Source: Lepidurus packardi (lineage: Eukaryota > Arthropoda > Branchiopoda > Notostraca > Triopsidae). From it: a stretch of 64,000 nt of DNA. The notes beneath the pieces are model-generated. The model did not search any database. It saw only the letters and a list, made by a program, of their open reading frames with translations, and was not told the DNA's origin. Position numbers and translations under genes: made by a program. Positions within the stretch are counted from its first letter, which is position 1. Each line of letters starts with the position of its first letter. The DNA lies in contig JAKZAN010000001.1 in the NCBI GenBank assembly GCA_023053545.1, forward strand, positions 11,362,024 to 11,426,023, written 5' to 3'. Below, piece by piece: positions 48,879 through 57,391 of the stretch.

Positions 48879-49145
48879 GGAAGGCCGTGTACGTCTAGCT
48901 CTTCTCGCGTTACACCACGTGACCAGAGTAGAGTCAAGAACCCAGAAGTAATTACTAAATGTTTATTTTAGTTGATTGTAGTTACTTAATGTTTAGTGTT
49001 ACTTGTAGATGAAGAACAAGTTGAAGCTCGTTGGACGCAAGGCCGCATGGGCAAAGCTGGTGAAGCTGACAGACATATTTCGGTTAAACTGCCCAAGCGT
49101 TTGTTCTCCGGAAAGCGCGGCATTGGCAAAACGGACAGGCTTTAA
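48879..49145 (+). pseudogene. 3' end of GTPBP4/NOG1, truncated and frameshifted
   Basis: A first exon piece (48879-48947) encodes SSSSRVTPRDQS, matching the TPRD(Q/E)SG segment of NOG1. After a 61-nt intron, the second piece (49009-49145) starts MKNKLKLVG in one frame. It then shows the diagnostic C-terminus [19 protein letters not shown], ending KTDRL, in another frame; one shift near 49045-49050 is needed. NOG1 is a nucleolar GTPase for 60S ribosome assembly; this fragment lacks the GTPase domain. The upstream part is cut by the transposon end at 48877. Confidence 0.65.
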
Positions 49146-49639
49146 GCAGGCTAACTGGACCCTGTTTCATACTATTATATGTCGGCTTTGGCCAGGTCGT
49201 TCTTCTTAGCCTGTGTTGAAACGAAAATTCGAACTGGGTAGTTTCGACATCATTTGTGGCCCTTGAAATGAAATCTGGAAGGACTTGAGAAGAGAATACA
49301 AGTTTGCCTTGTAATAAACTTTGAAATGACTTTTTACTCATTTAGTACTGCTGATTTTGAGATGTTTTTGACTTTCCTTCAGTTCCAAATGAGATGTTTT
49401 GCTCCCTCACCCTGTAATACGTACTTGCGTATTTGTTGTACCCATAGAGCGCTCCCCGTAATACGTACTTGCTAATTAGAATAGACGAAATAACAATGGC
49501 TGAACCTTACAAATCGGATTTTCCGGATGCAAAGTCTACAAAACGTCTCTTAAAAGGTGCTCTCATCCATCCTATTCTTCAGAAGTAGCCCCTAATCACA
49601 ACGCAGGGACCATCTTATTTTTACTCATACCCAAATCCT
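49146..49639. other. no gene seen; short direct repeat
   Basis: NOG1 3' flank and probable LTR-derived sequence. The segment GTAATACGTACTTGC occurs twice (about 49415 and 49460). No coding potential is supported. Confidence 0.4.
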
Positions 49640-49653
49640 CCACATTTAGTGCC

Positions 49654-49884
49654 GTGACCAGGATGAGCCGCACAGAAACGAAGTCCATTGATCGAGTGAA
49701 GATCAAATCCTCTCTACTTTCTCAATCCATCGTTAATACCTTCGAAACAATGAATAACCTTGAGCAAGAAGACGCCCCCACGAAACAAGAAGCCAGTGCT
49801 GATCTCCTGAGCTCCCTCGAAGAATACCTTCAAGACTTGAAAGCCCTTTATCAAGAAATCGAAGACAATATTACACTTGTGTGA
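49654..49884 (+). mobile_element. BEL/Pao gag N-terminal fragment
   Basis: A 76-aa frame resembles the coiled-coil start of BEL/Pao gag proteins (SIVNTFETMNNLEQED, LEEYLQDLKALYQEIE). The preceding GTGCCGTGACCAGGATG is like the leader usually found before BEL gag. The rest of the element is absent. Confidence 0.5.
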
Positions 49885-49929
49885 CCTCGAAGACGTCCTG
49901 AAAACTCATTTCGACGTCCTGAAAAAACT

Positions 49930-50150
49930 AAAGCAATCGTGGAATGGTCCCGACCAGTGATGAATTGAATAGTTTCCTCGATCTTCATACTATCGTCGAT
50001 TTGTGAAAGGTTTTGCTGACATTGCCAAGCCGCTATATAAACTAACCGAAAAGAATGTTCCCTTTGAGTGGTCCGTGTTATGTGAGGAAGCTTTTACAGA
50101 TCCTAAACGGCTCCTTTCTTCAACTCCTGTACTCGCTTTTCCTGAGTAGT
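49930..50150 (+). mobile_element. gypsy RT/RNase H junction fragment
   Basis: With frame changes, the stretch encodes the end of a Ty3/gypsy RT: a YRRFVKGFADIAKPLY-like block, then LTEKNVPFEWS and STPVLAFPE. It is degenerate and embedded in other retroelement debris. From 50150 to 50390 nothing is recognised. Confidence 0.65.
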
Positions 50151-50394
50151 ATAGGTACCACCATTACTGCCACCTCCATTACTGCCGCACCAATAGGAAG
50201 CCTCCATTTCTCCCAAGCCCCGCCCCTTTTACGGCTGCACCAATAGGATGCCTTCATTTCTCCCCTAGTCCCCTGCCCTGACGCCTGCGCAGTATGGTTT
50301 GACAACACCTAGTCCCTAGCGTTTCCGCCACTTTCACGTTGGCGCTGTCCTCACAATTGAGCAGCTCTCGTGTCGACAACAGTGTCCTCCGCCA

Positions 50395-50600
50395 ACAAAC
50401 TTAATTACCATTAAAGTTAAAAACACTTTTTCGGACTCGACATTAAAGTTAAAGACACTTTTTCAGGATTACCATTAAAGTTAAAGACACTTTTTCAGAT
50501 TCGACATTAAAGTTAAGGACACTTTTTCGAGAATAGACATTAAAGTTAAAGACACTTTTTCAGAATCAACATTAAAGTTAAGGACGCTTTTTCGAGAATA
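50395..50600. repeat. ~37-bp tandem repeats outside the Polinton left TIR
   Basis: Five to six units of an ATTAAAGTTAA-GACACTTTTTC pattern continue outward from the TIR, whose outer part is built of the same units. No counterpart exists beyond the right TIR, which ends at 63390. Confidence 0.8.
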
Positions 50601-51278
50601 GACACTTTTCGAGATTCATCATTTAAGTTAAAGACACTTTTTTTCACAAAATACACACATACATTTAAGTAAAGACAGTTTTTCAAAAATAGACATTAAA
50701 GTTAATGACACTTTTTTCGGAGATAGACATTTAAGTTAAAGACACTTTTTGTAAGTTTAACCTTCGAAATGTATTTTCTTTCAACAAATACAATTACAAA
50801 TTCATTCAAAATAATGGTTGGTGGTTTCACTACACTGTAAGATTTTTTGGAGAGTGTGCCATCATGCTCATCAGGCTATCAACTGTTGCACACACACTGA
50901 TAACACCAACTCACCAACTCTTGCGTTTGCGCAGCCCCTCTGGCTAGGGTGCTTGTCAGCTCACACTCCCCTCAAGCTCCTGTGTTGGCCAACCCTCACT
51001 CTTCCATCGGTATGACTCCTCAGATGAGCGCGCTTGACAACCCCCACTCTGACATCTGTGCAACCCTTAGGCTGAACGGTTTCAAAATCCCCAATTCTCA
51101 CAACCGCACACACACACTCATTCCAACCAGTGTTTGACAAACTCAAGGCTATCACCAGCACGTCTCCTGTTTATGAAACCAGTGGAACCAACACAGATCA
51201 ACACGGTGGTTCAATAAACTCTGCTAGAGCATAAGAATGGCTGAAGACTTGGCTGTAGTCTATTTGAGATTAGTCGAC
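50601..51278 (+). repeat. Polinton left terminal inverted repeat
   Basis: About 678 bp pairing with 62696-63390 at high identity. It lacks a ~14-bp block present near 63010 on the right. The outer ~160 bp are tandem ATTAAAGTTAA/GACACTTTTT units. The inner end reproduces the first ~14 codons of the 147-aa ORF found beside the right repeat. Confidence 0.92.
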
Positions 51279-51368
51279 AACATAAATGTCTCTAATAACA
51301 TAGAGATACACCATCTGTATTGTTTGACATTGTCAGAAATACACTATTTGTATTGAAATTTGTTTGTA

Positions 51369-51929
51369 TTATTCATCATCATCATACAAAGCTCGACAGG
51401 TTTGGTCAGTACACACAATTCGTAGGGGTTTCAATTGTAATCCATATCTTTGTTGAATTTGCTTTTCAACCCAGCGATCTTGTTGTAAAAGTCGAGTTTT
51501 ACCGCTATTGCAACGAAAAGGAATTAGAATATTTTTCAAAGAATGATTTCGAGCTCGCTGTAAAGCCACATAAAGACACCATTGTCCACAATCGCGCGAT
51601 GTAGGATGTTGAAGGGTTAAAGGATGGTTTTGCCAGAGGTGCGAACCACACCATGTGGCAAAGTCCGGATGGTAGCTATGGATGCTTTGACCTAAACTAT
51701 CGAAAAATTCAACTGGTTGCAGCGGGGTGACACTAGCCGGAACATAAATTAAAAGCCAATGAACACCTTCATGTTGATGAGGGTGAGTGTTGCAAATAAC
51801 AAGTAAAGGTTTCCCAGAGTTGGACTTGAGACGAGTAAGATGGTCGCGAGGAATAACCCAAGTTTCAAAACCACGTTTTTGAATAACAGGGTCATGACGC
51901 AAGATATGATAAAGCTGGCTAGTATTCAT
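51369..51929 (-). CDS. PRO: Polinton cysteine protease (adenain-like, PRO)
   Basis: 186 aa from ATG 51929. The adenovirus-type C5 protease pattern is visible: catalytic His in VHWLLIYV, the FFDSLG block carrying the acidic residue, and the nucleophile Cys in SRDCGQWCLY. In Polintons it is thought to process virion proteins. It is the first gene inside the left repeat, tail toward the terminus, with an acidic YDDDE end. A longer frame above 51929 starts with TTG only. Confidence 0.9.
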   Translation of the reverse strand: MNTSQLYHILRHDPVIQKRGFETWVIPRDHLTRLKSNSGKPLLVICNTHPHQHEGVHWLLIYVPASVTPLQPVEFFDSLGQSIHSYHPDFATWCGSHLWQNHPLTLQHPTSRDCGQWCLYVALQRARNHSLKNILIPFRCNSGKTRLLQQDRWVEKQIQQRYGLQLKPLRIVCTDQTCRALYDDDE

Positions 51930-52039
51930 AGCTAAATAAATCAAGACTTTTATCCACTTCAAAGGTTTGGTGTGTGTATTGATGATTCAAAGGTTCACTG
52001 TCAACAAACATTTGAACCATGAAAACATAACTAATCAAC

Positions 52040-53332
52040 TCATTCAACGAGAATTTGACGAGCACTATCAATTTGCAACAAAGAATCTGTTTCGCTAAAA
52101 ACAATCATAGTTAAAGAATCGACTACTGCTTTAGAAAAGCGAACATCTATTTTCAAATTCCCCTCTTTCAACATTCCAAAACCTTCGGTGACGGGAATAA
52201 TTTGAAAACCGTAAAGACGATAGTACTGTTGGTAAAGTTCACGTTCAAATGATAGTCCAACCTCTGAGTTCACTAGATTGTAACAATCTAAAAGCGAGTA
52301 ATAACCCAACAGGTATTCATCAGAACCAACAGGAATACTTGGAAAAGGAACTTCTTCATTGTTGAGGGACACGCTTATGGTAGATACATTATGATGTTGA
52401 AACAGGTAAGGATTGCTGAGCCAATCACCCATGAAAGCTTTAGTAGGCAAGAAACCGATAACTATCCGTCGAGGAACGCGACGCAGGTAGGAATCTTCCA
52501 CAGTTTTTTGCATGGTGCCAGCAGGTATGGTAAAAGAGCGAACGTCAGTTTTAAGAAAAGGATATTTGGCTACATTACCCCCCAACAACATTTTCTCCAA
52601 TCCTAAGCGATATTCAGAATTGAGAGTATGAACTCGCAACACCATTTGAGCTTTTTCGATAACAACTTTGTAGGAATAAGTCTGTGTTGCAGGTAACGCA
52701 TTGTGGCTAATCAAGAAACTATCAGCTTGTCGATGTAACCGTAAGACGCAGCTTACATCGGGCAGCAACAGTTTGGGACATTGGAATAAATCCACATTCA
52801 AGACGCCCATAAGTTCCACTAATTTAGATTTTTCTGTGAAAGTTTTACGCAAAAGAGACGAACTACTGGTTTCTATAACGTCAGCATTTTCATCTTTGAT
52901 GTAGAGAGCAGCAGTACCAAAACTTCGATGATATTCTTCACCATGGCGTAGCAAACAATTTAAAAAACTTTTGTAACCGTAATTTTGCCCTGAAGAAGTG
53001 ACAAGCGTATCGTTGAGATACAGATCAACTTGACTAAAGAGCGAATGAAGCAGATTGTTGACTGGAAAAACAGAATCTGAATCTGTAATATTAACCCCGT
53101 CGCTGCGTACAATTTTAACTTGCGCGTAAAGCTGGGGACGTTCCAGATCCAAAAATTGGTTGGAGTGGGTGGAAAAATTAAATTCTATAGGAGCTACATT
53201 GTCTTTGGATGACGCGCGAGTTTGAACAATAAAATCTTTAGATTGACTAATACCAGCTTCAGTATGAGGAATACTCAACAAGTCTAGTTTGTCTGAAATG
53301 AAAGGTGTGCTACCCTCGCGGGTGGTATCCAT
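52040..53332 (-). CDS. PY: Polinton major capsid protein (PY, double jelly-roll)
   Basis: 430 aa. The segment VNNLLHSLFSQVDLYLNDT followed by YGYKSFLNCLLRHG matches the conserved region of the PY family, identified as the double jelly-roll major capsid protein. The length is near the lower end for PY. The frame is intact. Its ATG directly follows the stop codon of the upstream basic protein with no gap, suggesting translational coupling or a shared transcript. Confidence 0.85.
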   Translation of the reverse strand: MDTTREGSTPFISDKLDLLSIPHTEAGISQSKDFIVQTRASSKDNVAPIEFNFSTHSNQFLDLERPQLYAQVKIVRSDGVNITDSDSVFPVNNLLHSLFSQVDLYLNDTLVTSSGQNYGYKSFLNCLLRHGEEYHRSFGTAALYIKDENADVIETSSSSLLRKTFTEKSKLVELMGVLNVDLFQCPKLLLPDVSCVLRLHRQADSFLISHNALPATQTYSYKVVIEKAQMVLRVHTLNSEYRLGLEKMLLGGNVAKYPFLKTDVRSFTIPAGTMQKTVEDSYLRRVPRRIVIGFLPTKAFMGDWLSNPYLFQHHNVSTISVSLNNEEVPFPSIPVGSDEYLLGYYSLLDCYNLVNSEVGLSFERELYQQYYRLYGFQIIPVTEGFGMLKEGNLKIDVRFSKAVVDSLTMIVFSETDSLLQIDSARQILVE

Positions 53333-53896
53333 CTAACCGAATATATCGGTGGCTGTTTTTCGTTTAATTGAGCGCTTCTTGACACAAGGTTTTTTACGTT
53401 TGACTGCTGAAGATTTACGTTTACGTCCGCTACCTGTTTGATAAGGTGCCACAGCACCCGCTAATTTTCGACGAGGACGACGACGACGACGACGAGATGT
53501 TTTCACAACTGTGGTGCTAGACATACTGAGCTGTCGTTGAAGAGGAGTTTTGTTTAAGAATTGAATGAACCCTTGTCCAACTTGAGCTTTTGCATCGTTG
53601 GTGTTGCGTTGCAAAATTTCTTGACCCATTTGTTGTAAACTTTCCATACCTCGAGTTTTCATGGTGTCTGTCAATTTCTTACCCGATGAGACATCACGAG
53701 CCACGTTTCTAACTAGATGTCTGAGCGAGGGTGCTACTAATCCACGGAAAATTGGTATTATGTAGCGCGAGAAAAATCCATAACCACGTTGACGGTGGTT
53801 GCCTCGATAAAAAGTTTCACCTCCACCACCTCGCTGTTGTGGGTTTAACGCCTTCATATAACATTCAACCGATAAACATCCCTTAAAAGGCGCCAT
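53333..53896 (-). CDS. Polinton basic virion-like protein
   Basis: 187 aa from ATG 53896, overlapping the PX stop by 14 nt. A glycine-rich N-terminus (QQRGGGGETFYRG, QRGYGFFSRY) precedes an amphipathic helical region. The C-terminus is extremely basic, with runs such as SRRRRRRPRRK and RKRKSSAVKRKK. The layout recalls adenovirus core or cement precursors that bind DNA and the inner capsid, but homology cannot be shown by eye. Position between the two capsid genes supports a virion role. Confidence 0.7.
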   Translation of the reverse strand: MAPFKGCLSVECYMKALNPQQRGGGGETFYRGNHRQRGYGFFSRYIIPIFRGLVAPSLRHLVRNVARDVSSGKKLTDTMKTRGMESLQQMGQEILQRNTNDAKAQVGQGFIQFLNKTPLQRQLSMSSTTVVKTSRRRRRRPRRKLAGAVAPYQTGSGRKRKSSAVKRKKPCVKKRSIKRKTATDIFG

Positions 53897-54752
53897 GAGA
53901 GCGAACTCGTTGTAGATGTAGTATAGCCGACACTGTCCCAGCTTGGAATAAAACAGGTAGACCAGTACCTGTCTTAATATAGATGTGAATTGTATCAATG
54001 TAACCTCGACTAAGGGGGATATAGTAATTGTGATTAAAACTAACTGAGACTAGGTCACCCTCTCTCATTTCGGTGGAAAGAGGGATGGTGCGTAAAAGAG
54101 GAGCGCTGGTATCCCCCACGAAACTCGATTGTATAATATCACAATAAACGTATAAATTGTGAGCACCACTTTTCAGATCTGGTGTTAGACTCGAATTACA
54201 TTCCCCACGACCTTTGACCACCCGTAATTTGTCCTGATCCATGAACCCTAAGATAGCTTTAACCCGTGCCGGTAAAATAATTTCGCAAGCTTCCAATTCG
54301 GAACTCGGGGGTAGTTTCAAGCTCACTGTTTTCTTTTTGTCACGGTAAACAAATTCGACTCTCCGAGATTTATCCAATAGAGTCGGAAACATACGGTCAA
54401 GACCACTGTTGAGATCGCTCACCAACCGATCTATAGAATCGTACACTTCCAAATTGTGTAAATTGATTTTAGTTAGCTCTTCCTTCGATGAAATTTCTAC
54501 TACTTCTTTGGTTAAACCATCAGTCTGTTTTTTAGATTTGATTTCACTGTGTGCAATCATAAAATTCTCTTCTTCGCTTAAAGTATGCATACTGTTCACA
54601 AATAGAAATTCCACCAAAGCCACCTCATACTCATCTACAGGGACATGTATTGGTTCGCACAATAGAGTTCGATAATTACTCATAGTATTATGAGGATAAT
54701 GCGACATGGATGAGTTAGAAGGTAACGTGATATACTTTTCATTGTGGGTCAT
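53883..54752 (-). CDS. PX: Polinton minor capsid (penton) protein PX
   Basis: 289 aa. It starts with the family pattern YITLPSNSSMSHYPHNT and EYEVALVEFLFVNS, and later has NLYVYCDIIQSSFVGD and APLLRTIPL, all typical of PX, the single jelly-roll minor capsid protein. The frame is intact. It overlaps the integrase stop by 4 nt (ATGA) and the next gene by 14 nt. Confidence 0.9.
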   Translation of the reverse strand: MTHNEKYITLPSNSSMSHYPHNTMSNYRTLLCEPIHVPVDEYEVALVEFLFVNSMHTLSEEENFMIAHSEIKSKKQTDGLTKEVVEISSKEELTKINLHNLEVYDSIDRLVSDLNSGLDRMFPTLLDKSRRVEFVYRDKKKTVSLKLPPSSELEACEIILPARVKAILGFMDQDKLRVVKGRGECNSSLTPDLKSGAHNLYVYCDIIQSSFVGDTSAPLLRTIPLSTEMREGDLVSVSFNHNYYIPLSRGYIDTIHIYIKTGTGLPVLFQAGTVSAILHLQRVRSHGAF

Positions 54753-55957
54753 GGTGACTGTCGACTAGATCGCATGCGACCCGAATACAGATTGCTGGGA
54801 GGTTTTAAAGTCTTCCGTGTGCGGACAAAGTCTTGCCAGAAAGGTGTTAACTCTCGAGCGTTTACCCAAGTATTGAACTCGGTTGGCCAACCTTTCCATG
54901 TTATATAGTACTCGGTCTCACCCGCCGAGTTGCAACGTTGTTTGAGCACTTTTTCGATGGGGTACAAAGCTTTAAAGTTAGGTGGCGCCACACGGGTTAA
55001 TTCAATACCGTAAAATTGACCAATAATATCTTCATTTTGGAGATCAACTAAATTGTAAGTTACAGGTTGAGTAAGATTCACCGTTTCAATCTTGTATATC
55101 TCGTATGTGTTTTGAACAATATAGCCTTTATTAAAAAATGGTTTTGTATCGTTTTTAATCCGTACGTAATCACCTACACTGAAGGTGGGCTGACGAGTTT
55201 TAACAGCTGCACTGCGCATCTTATGAATATGTCGAGCTACCTCATCTTGGTTTTCCACGGTGACTTCCACAGGAGCCCGACCAATGGTTCGATGGTAACT
55301 CCGATTGTAGTTATCCACTAATTGTGGCAACACATCTATGAAACGTTCGGTATGATGTTGAGTCATGTAACGCGAGATTCGCTCTAGGAGGGTGCGATGG
55401 ACTCGTTCCACAATCGGTGCTTTAGTTTCTTGAGTCCGAGTTAGATAAAATTTGACACCTACGTCTTTAAGATATTTTTGGAACGCGTGATTGAGAAATT
55501 CTGTACCCTGATCCGTGTTGAAATGTTTGGGTATTAATCTTGTGTTTGTAATATGTTGTTGTAAGGTTGCGAGTACAGTAGGTCCAGTCTTGTTGGAGAT
55601 AGGATAGACCCAGAGATAACGACTATGAACATCAATAATAGTAAAAAGAAAGTTCATTCCATTATTCATTCGACTCCAGCGTTGTACATCAACCAAATCA
55701 GCCTGCCAAAGATCATGAAGCGTAGAAGTGATTACATATCGACGTGGAAAGCGACGAGGATTGTTCCGATGTAGAGTATAACTATTAAGATAGCTCAAAG
55801 CTTGGCGGGCGGTGGTAAGGTTAATATTAGCGGCTTTCGGGTATTGCTGTTTGGCGTAACGCAACAAACGTTGTAAACCACCATAAGCACCCAAAGACGA
55901 AGGATCCGTATAGAGTTGATGCCAATCGTCTCGAGTAAGCCATGTCTTTTCTACCAT
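54749..55957 (-). CDS. INT: Polinton retroviral-type integrase with chromodomain
   Basis: 402 aa. The RNase H-fold core shows WQADLVDVQRWS (first Asp), FNTDQGTEFLN (second Asp) and a downstream Glu in KAPIVERVHRTL: the DDE triad of retroviral and Ty3-type integrases. The C-terminal ITWKGWPTEFNTWVNA is a chromodomain, which could guide insertion to marked chromatin. It is separated by one base from the upstream 286-aa gene. Confidence 0.95.
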   Translation of the reverse strand: MVEKTWLTRDDWHQLYTDPSSLGAYGGLQRLLRYAKQQYPKAANINLTTARQALSYLNSYTLHRNNPRRFPRRYVITSTLHDLWQADLVDVQRWSRMNNGMNFLFTIIDVHSRYLWVYPISNKTGPTVLATLQQHITNTRLIPKHFNTDQGTEFLNHAFQKYLKDVGVKFYLTRTQETKAPIVERVHRTLLERISRYMTQHHTERFIDVLPQLVDNYNRSYHRTIGRAPVEVTVENQDEVARHIHKMRSAAVKTRQPTFSVGDYVRIKNDTKPFFNKGYIVQNTYEIYKIETVNLTQPVTYNLVDLQNEDIIGQFYGIELTRVAPPNFKALYPIEKVLKQRCNSAGETEYYITWKGWPTEFNTWVNARELTPFWQDFVRTRKTLKPPSNLYSGRMRSSRQSP

Positions 55958-55958
55958 T

Positions 55959-56819
55959 TCAAGCTAAATTTTGCCACTGAGGACTTGATCCAGCTCGAGC
56001 GCGTTTATACGATCGGGTGACTCTAGGGCTGGGTGGAGTGATACCGCGCGAATGGAGCAGTTTCAAACGTTCAATCTCTTTTAGCCGTTTCTCTTTAACA
56101 ATAAGCTGGGTGGGAAAATTAATATCGGCTAACGCGCGTGAAAAATCATCCATTCGAGGTAAAAAGCGACCCTTGTTGTGTGAAAAGAGATCTCTCATGT
56201 AATCTGACACATGGCTGTTTTCTATAGTTTCCCCATATAGTTTTAGAGTACTGTCAGGATTAACTGTAATTATGTGTGCATATTCAGGTTTTGTAAGATA
56301 CTCGCTAGCTGTCAACGCTTTCTCACGATATTGGTCGTCCACTTTAACCATAAATTGGGTAACGCTGGGGGTCTCTTCAACACTTGACTGCAATGGACTA
56401 TCATACATGTCGGGTTTAGAAATGTTATTAATCGGTGTTTGAAAGGGTTGTGGTGAACAGCTGCGAGTGTTGTTTACACGTGTGGGTGTTAAATCACTCT
56501 CAACACCCTCATGTTTTAAAGATGGAACCGTGGGAACAGAGGGTAAAGAAACATGTGTTGACGATGCAGCCCTCTCATGACCTGGGTGAGCAGCCTTGTA
56601 GCGTTGAAACGTTTTTTCAAACAGGTGCAACTTATTCTCAATGCTTAATTCAGGATTATTGAGAATATTCCGCATTTCCTCTTCCGCCCGATAAAATTCT
56701 GTTAGTTTGAAACTGGGGGGCGGTTTTATGGCAGACTGCGATTCCCGATGCAAAACTTGATCAATTTTGTTGGCTATGTCTAGCGGCACTAACCGCATGG
56801 GACGCGCTGCTTTGGCCAT
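55959..56819 (-). CDS. Polinton conserved protein, unassigned (286 aa)
   Basis: Intact frame. A proline/serine-rich linker separates an N-terminal helical part (EFYRAEEEMRNIL, LHLFEKTFQRYKA) from a C-terminal part with YLTKPEYAHIITVNPDSTLK and ENSHVSDYMRDLFSHNKGR. No catalytic motif is seen. The C-terminal 20 residues are basic. Its place between integrase and the small basic ORF suggests a virion or DNA-binding role, which is inference. Confidence 0.7.
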   Translation of the reverse strand: MAKAARPMRLVPLDIANKIDQVLHRESQSAIKPPPSFKLTEFYRAEEEMRNILNNPELSIENKLHLFEKTFQRYKAAHPGHERAASSTHVSLPSVPTVPSLKHEGVESDLTPTRVNNTRSCSPQPFQTPINNISKPDMYDSPLQSSVEETPSVTQFMVKVDDQYREKALTASEYLTKPEYAHIITVNPDSTLKLYGETIENSHVSDYMRDLFSHNKGRFLPRMDDFSRALADINFPTQLIVKEKRLKEIERLKLLHSRGITPPSPRVTRSYKRARAGSSPQWQNLA

Positions 56820-57138
56820 GGCGACGTAAAAAAGCTAAAGCGGGGTTAAGTACGTTTAAAATAAATCCTCCACCCTTCTGTACTATTCGTTTATGACGAT
56901 AGCGGAAACTCTGTTTGGATTGAGCCAAATCTCGAAGAATAGACTTGAAACGACGTAGCTTTTGTTTCTCTTTTTCCTGAAGAGGGATAACACCCTTGAC
57001 TAAATTCAAGATGATTTCCCAAATAACGTTAATAAGGGGTCGGTCAGCGTTCTGAAGGATAATTTGACGGAGTTTGGGCTGACAGCGACATAAAGTTTTC
57101 AAATAAGGTTTGTATTTCTTCACCTGTTTAAGACACAT
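56761..57138 (-). CDS. Polinton small basic protein (125 aa)
   Basis: Lys/Arg-rich protein with KKYKPYLKTLCRCQPKLRQI, LRRFKSILRDLAQ and VQKGGGFILNVLNPALAFL. The latter is a hydrophobic glycine-initiated patch like those of small adenoviral virion peptides. It overlaps the 286-aa gene by 59 nt. Function not assigned. Confidence 0.65.
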   Translation of the reverse strand: MCLKQVKKYKPYLKTLCRCQPKLRQIILQNADRPLINVIWEIILNLVKGVIPLQEKEKQKLRRFKSILRDLAQSKQSFRYRHKRIVQKGGGFILNVLNPALAFLRRHGQSSASHAVSAARHSQQN

Positions 57139-57184
57139 CCTCTCGTTGTCTGTTTACCTCTAAAGCCAGTGTGCGACTAAAGGT

Positions 57185-57328
57185 TTACCCACTCGAAGAT
57201 CGCGCTTTAAAGGCTAAAATAAGACGCGTCATAATCGACAACCATTCAGCTAGAGTTTGAAGGGTTTGCGTGGCAACCTGTCGACAGCGAGTGCGCCATT
57301 TCTTCCCAAATCTTTTATCATGAACCAT
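57185..57328 (-). CDS. possible small Polinton ORF (47 aa)
   Basis: An ATG-started frame, strongly basic at the N-terminus (DKRFGKKWRTRCRQ) with a hydrophobic middle. It fills the gap between POLB and the 125-aa gene. Only packing supports it. Confidence 0.35.
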   Translation of the reverse strand: MVHDKRFGKKWRTRCRQVATQTLQTLAEWLSIMTRLILAFKARSSSG

Positions 57329-57391
57329 CTTGCAGCTTCAAAGGTTGAGTGACAACTAAACTAGACATGGGTTATAGACACAATTTAAACT

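Noticed and set aside
50395-50760. CRISPR-like array of short repeats with spacers
   Set aside because: The units are contiguous degenerate tandem repeats without unique spacers and are part of a Polinton terminus in a eukaryotic genome.
51930-51962. Longer protease start
   Set aside because: The extension begins at TTG; ATG 51929 fits adenain length.
53897-53998. Longer start for the Polinton basic protein
   Set aside because: It begins with TTG and would overlap PX by over 100 nt; ATG 53896 gives a 14-nt overlap like the neighbouring genes.
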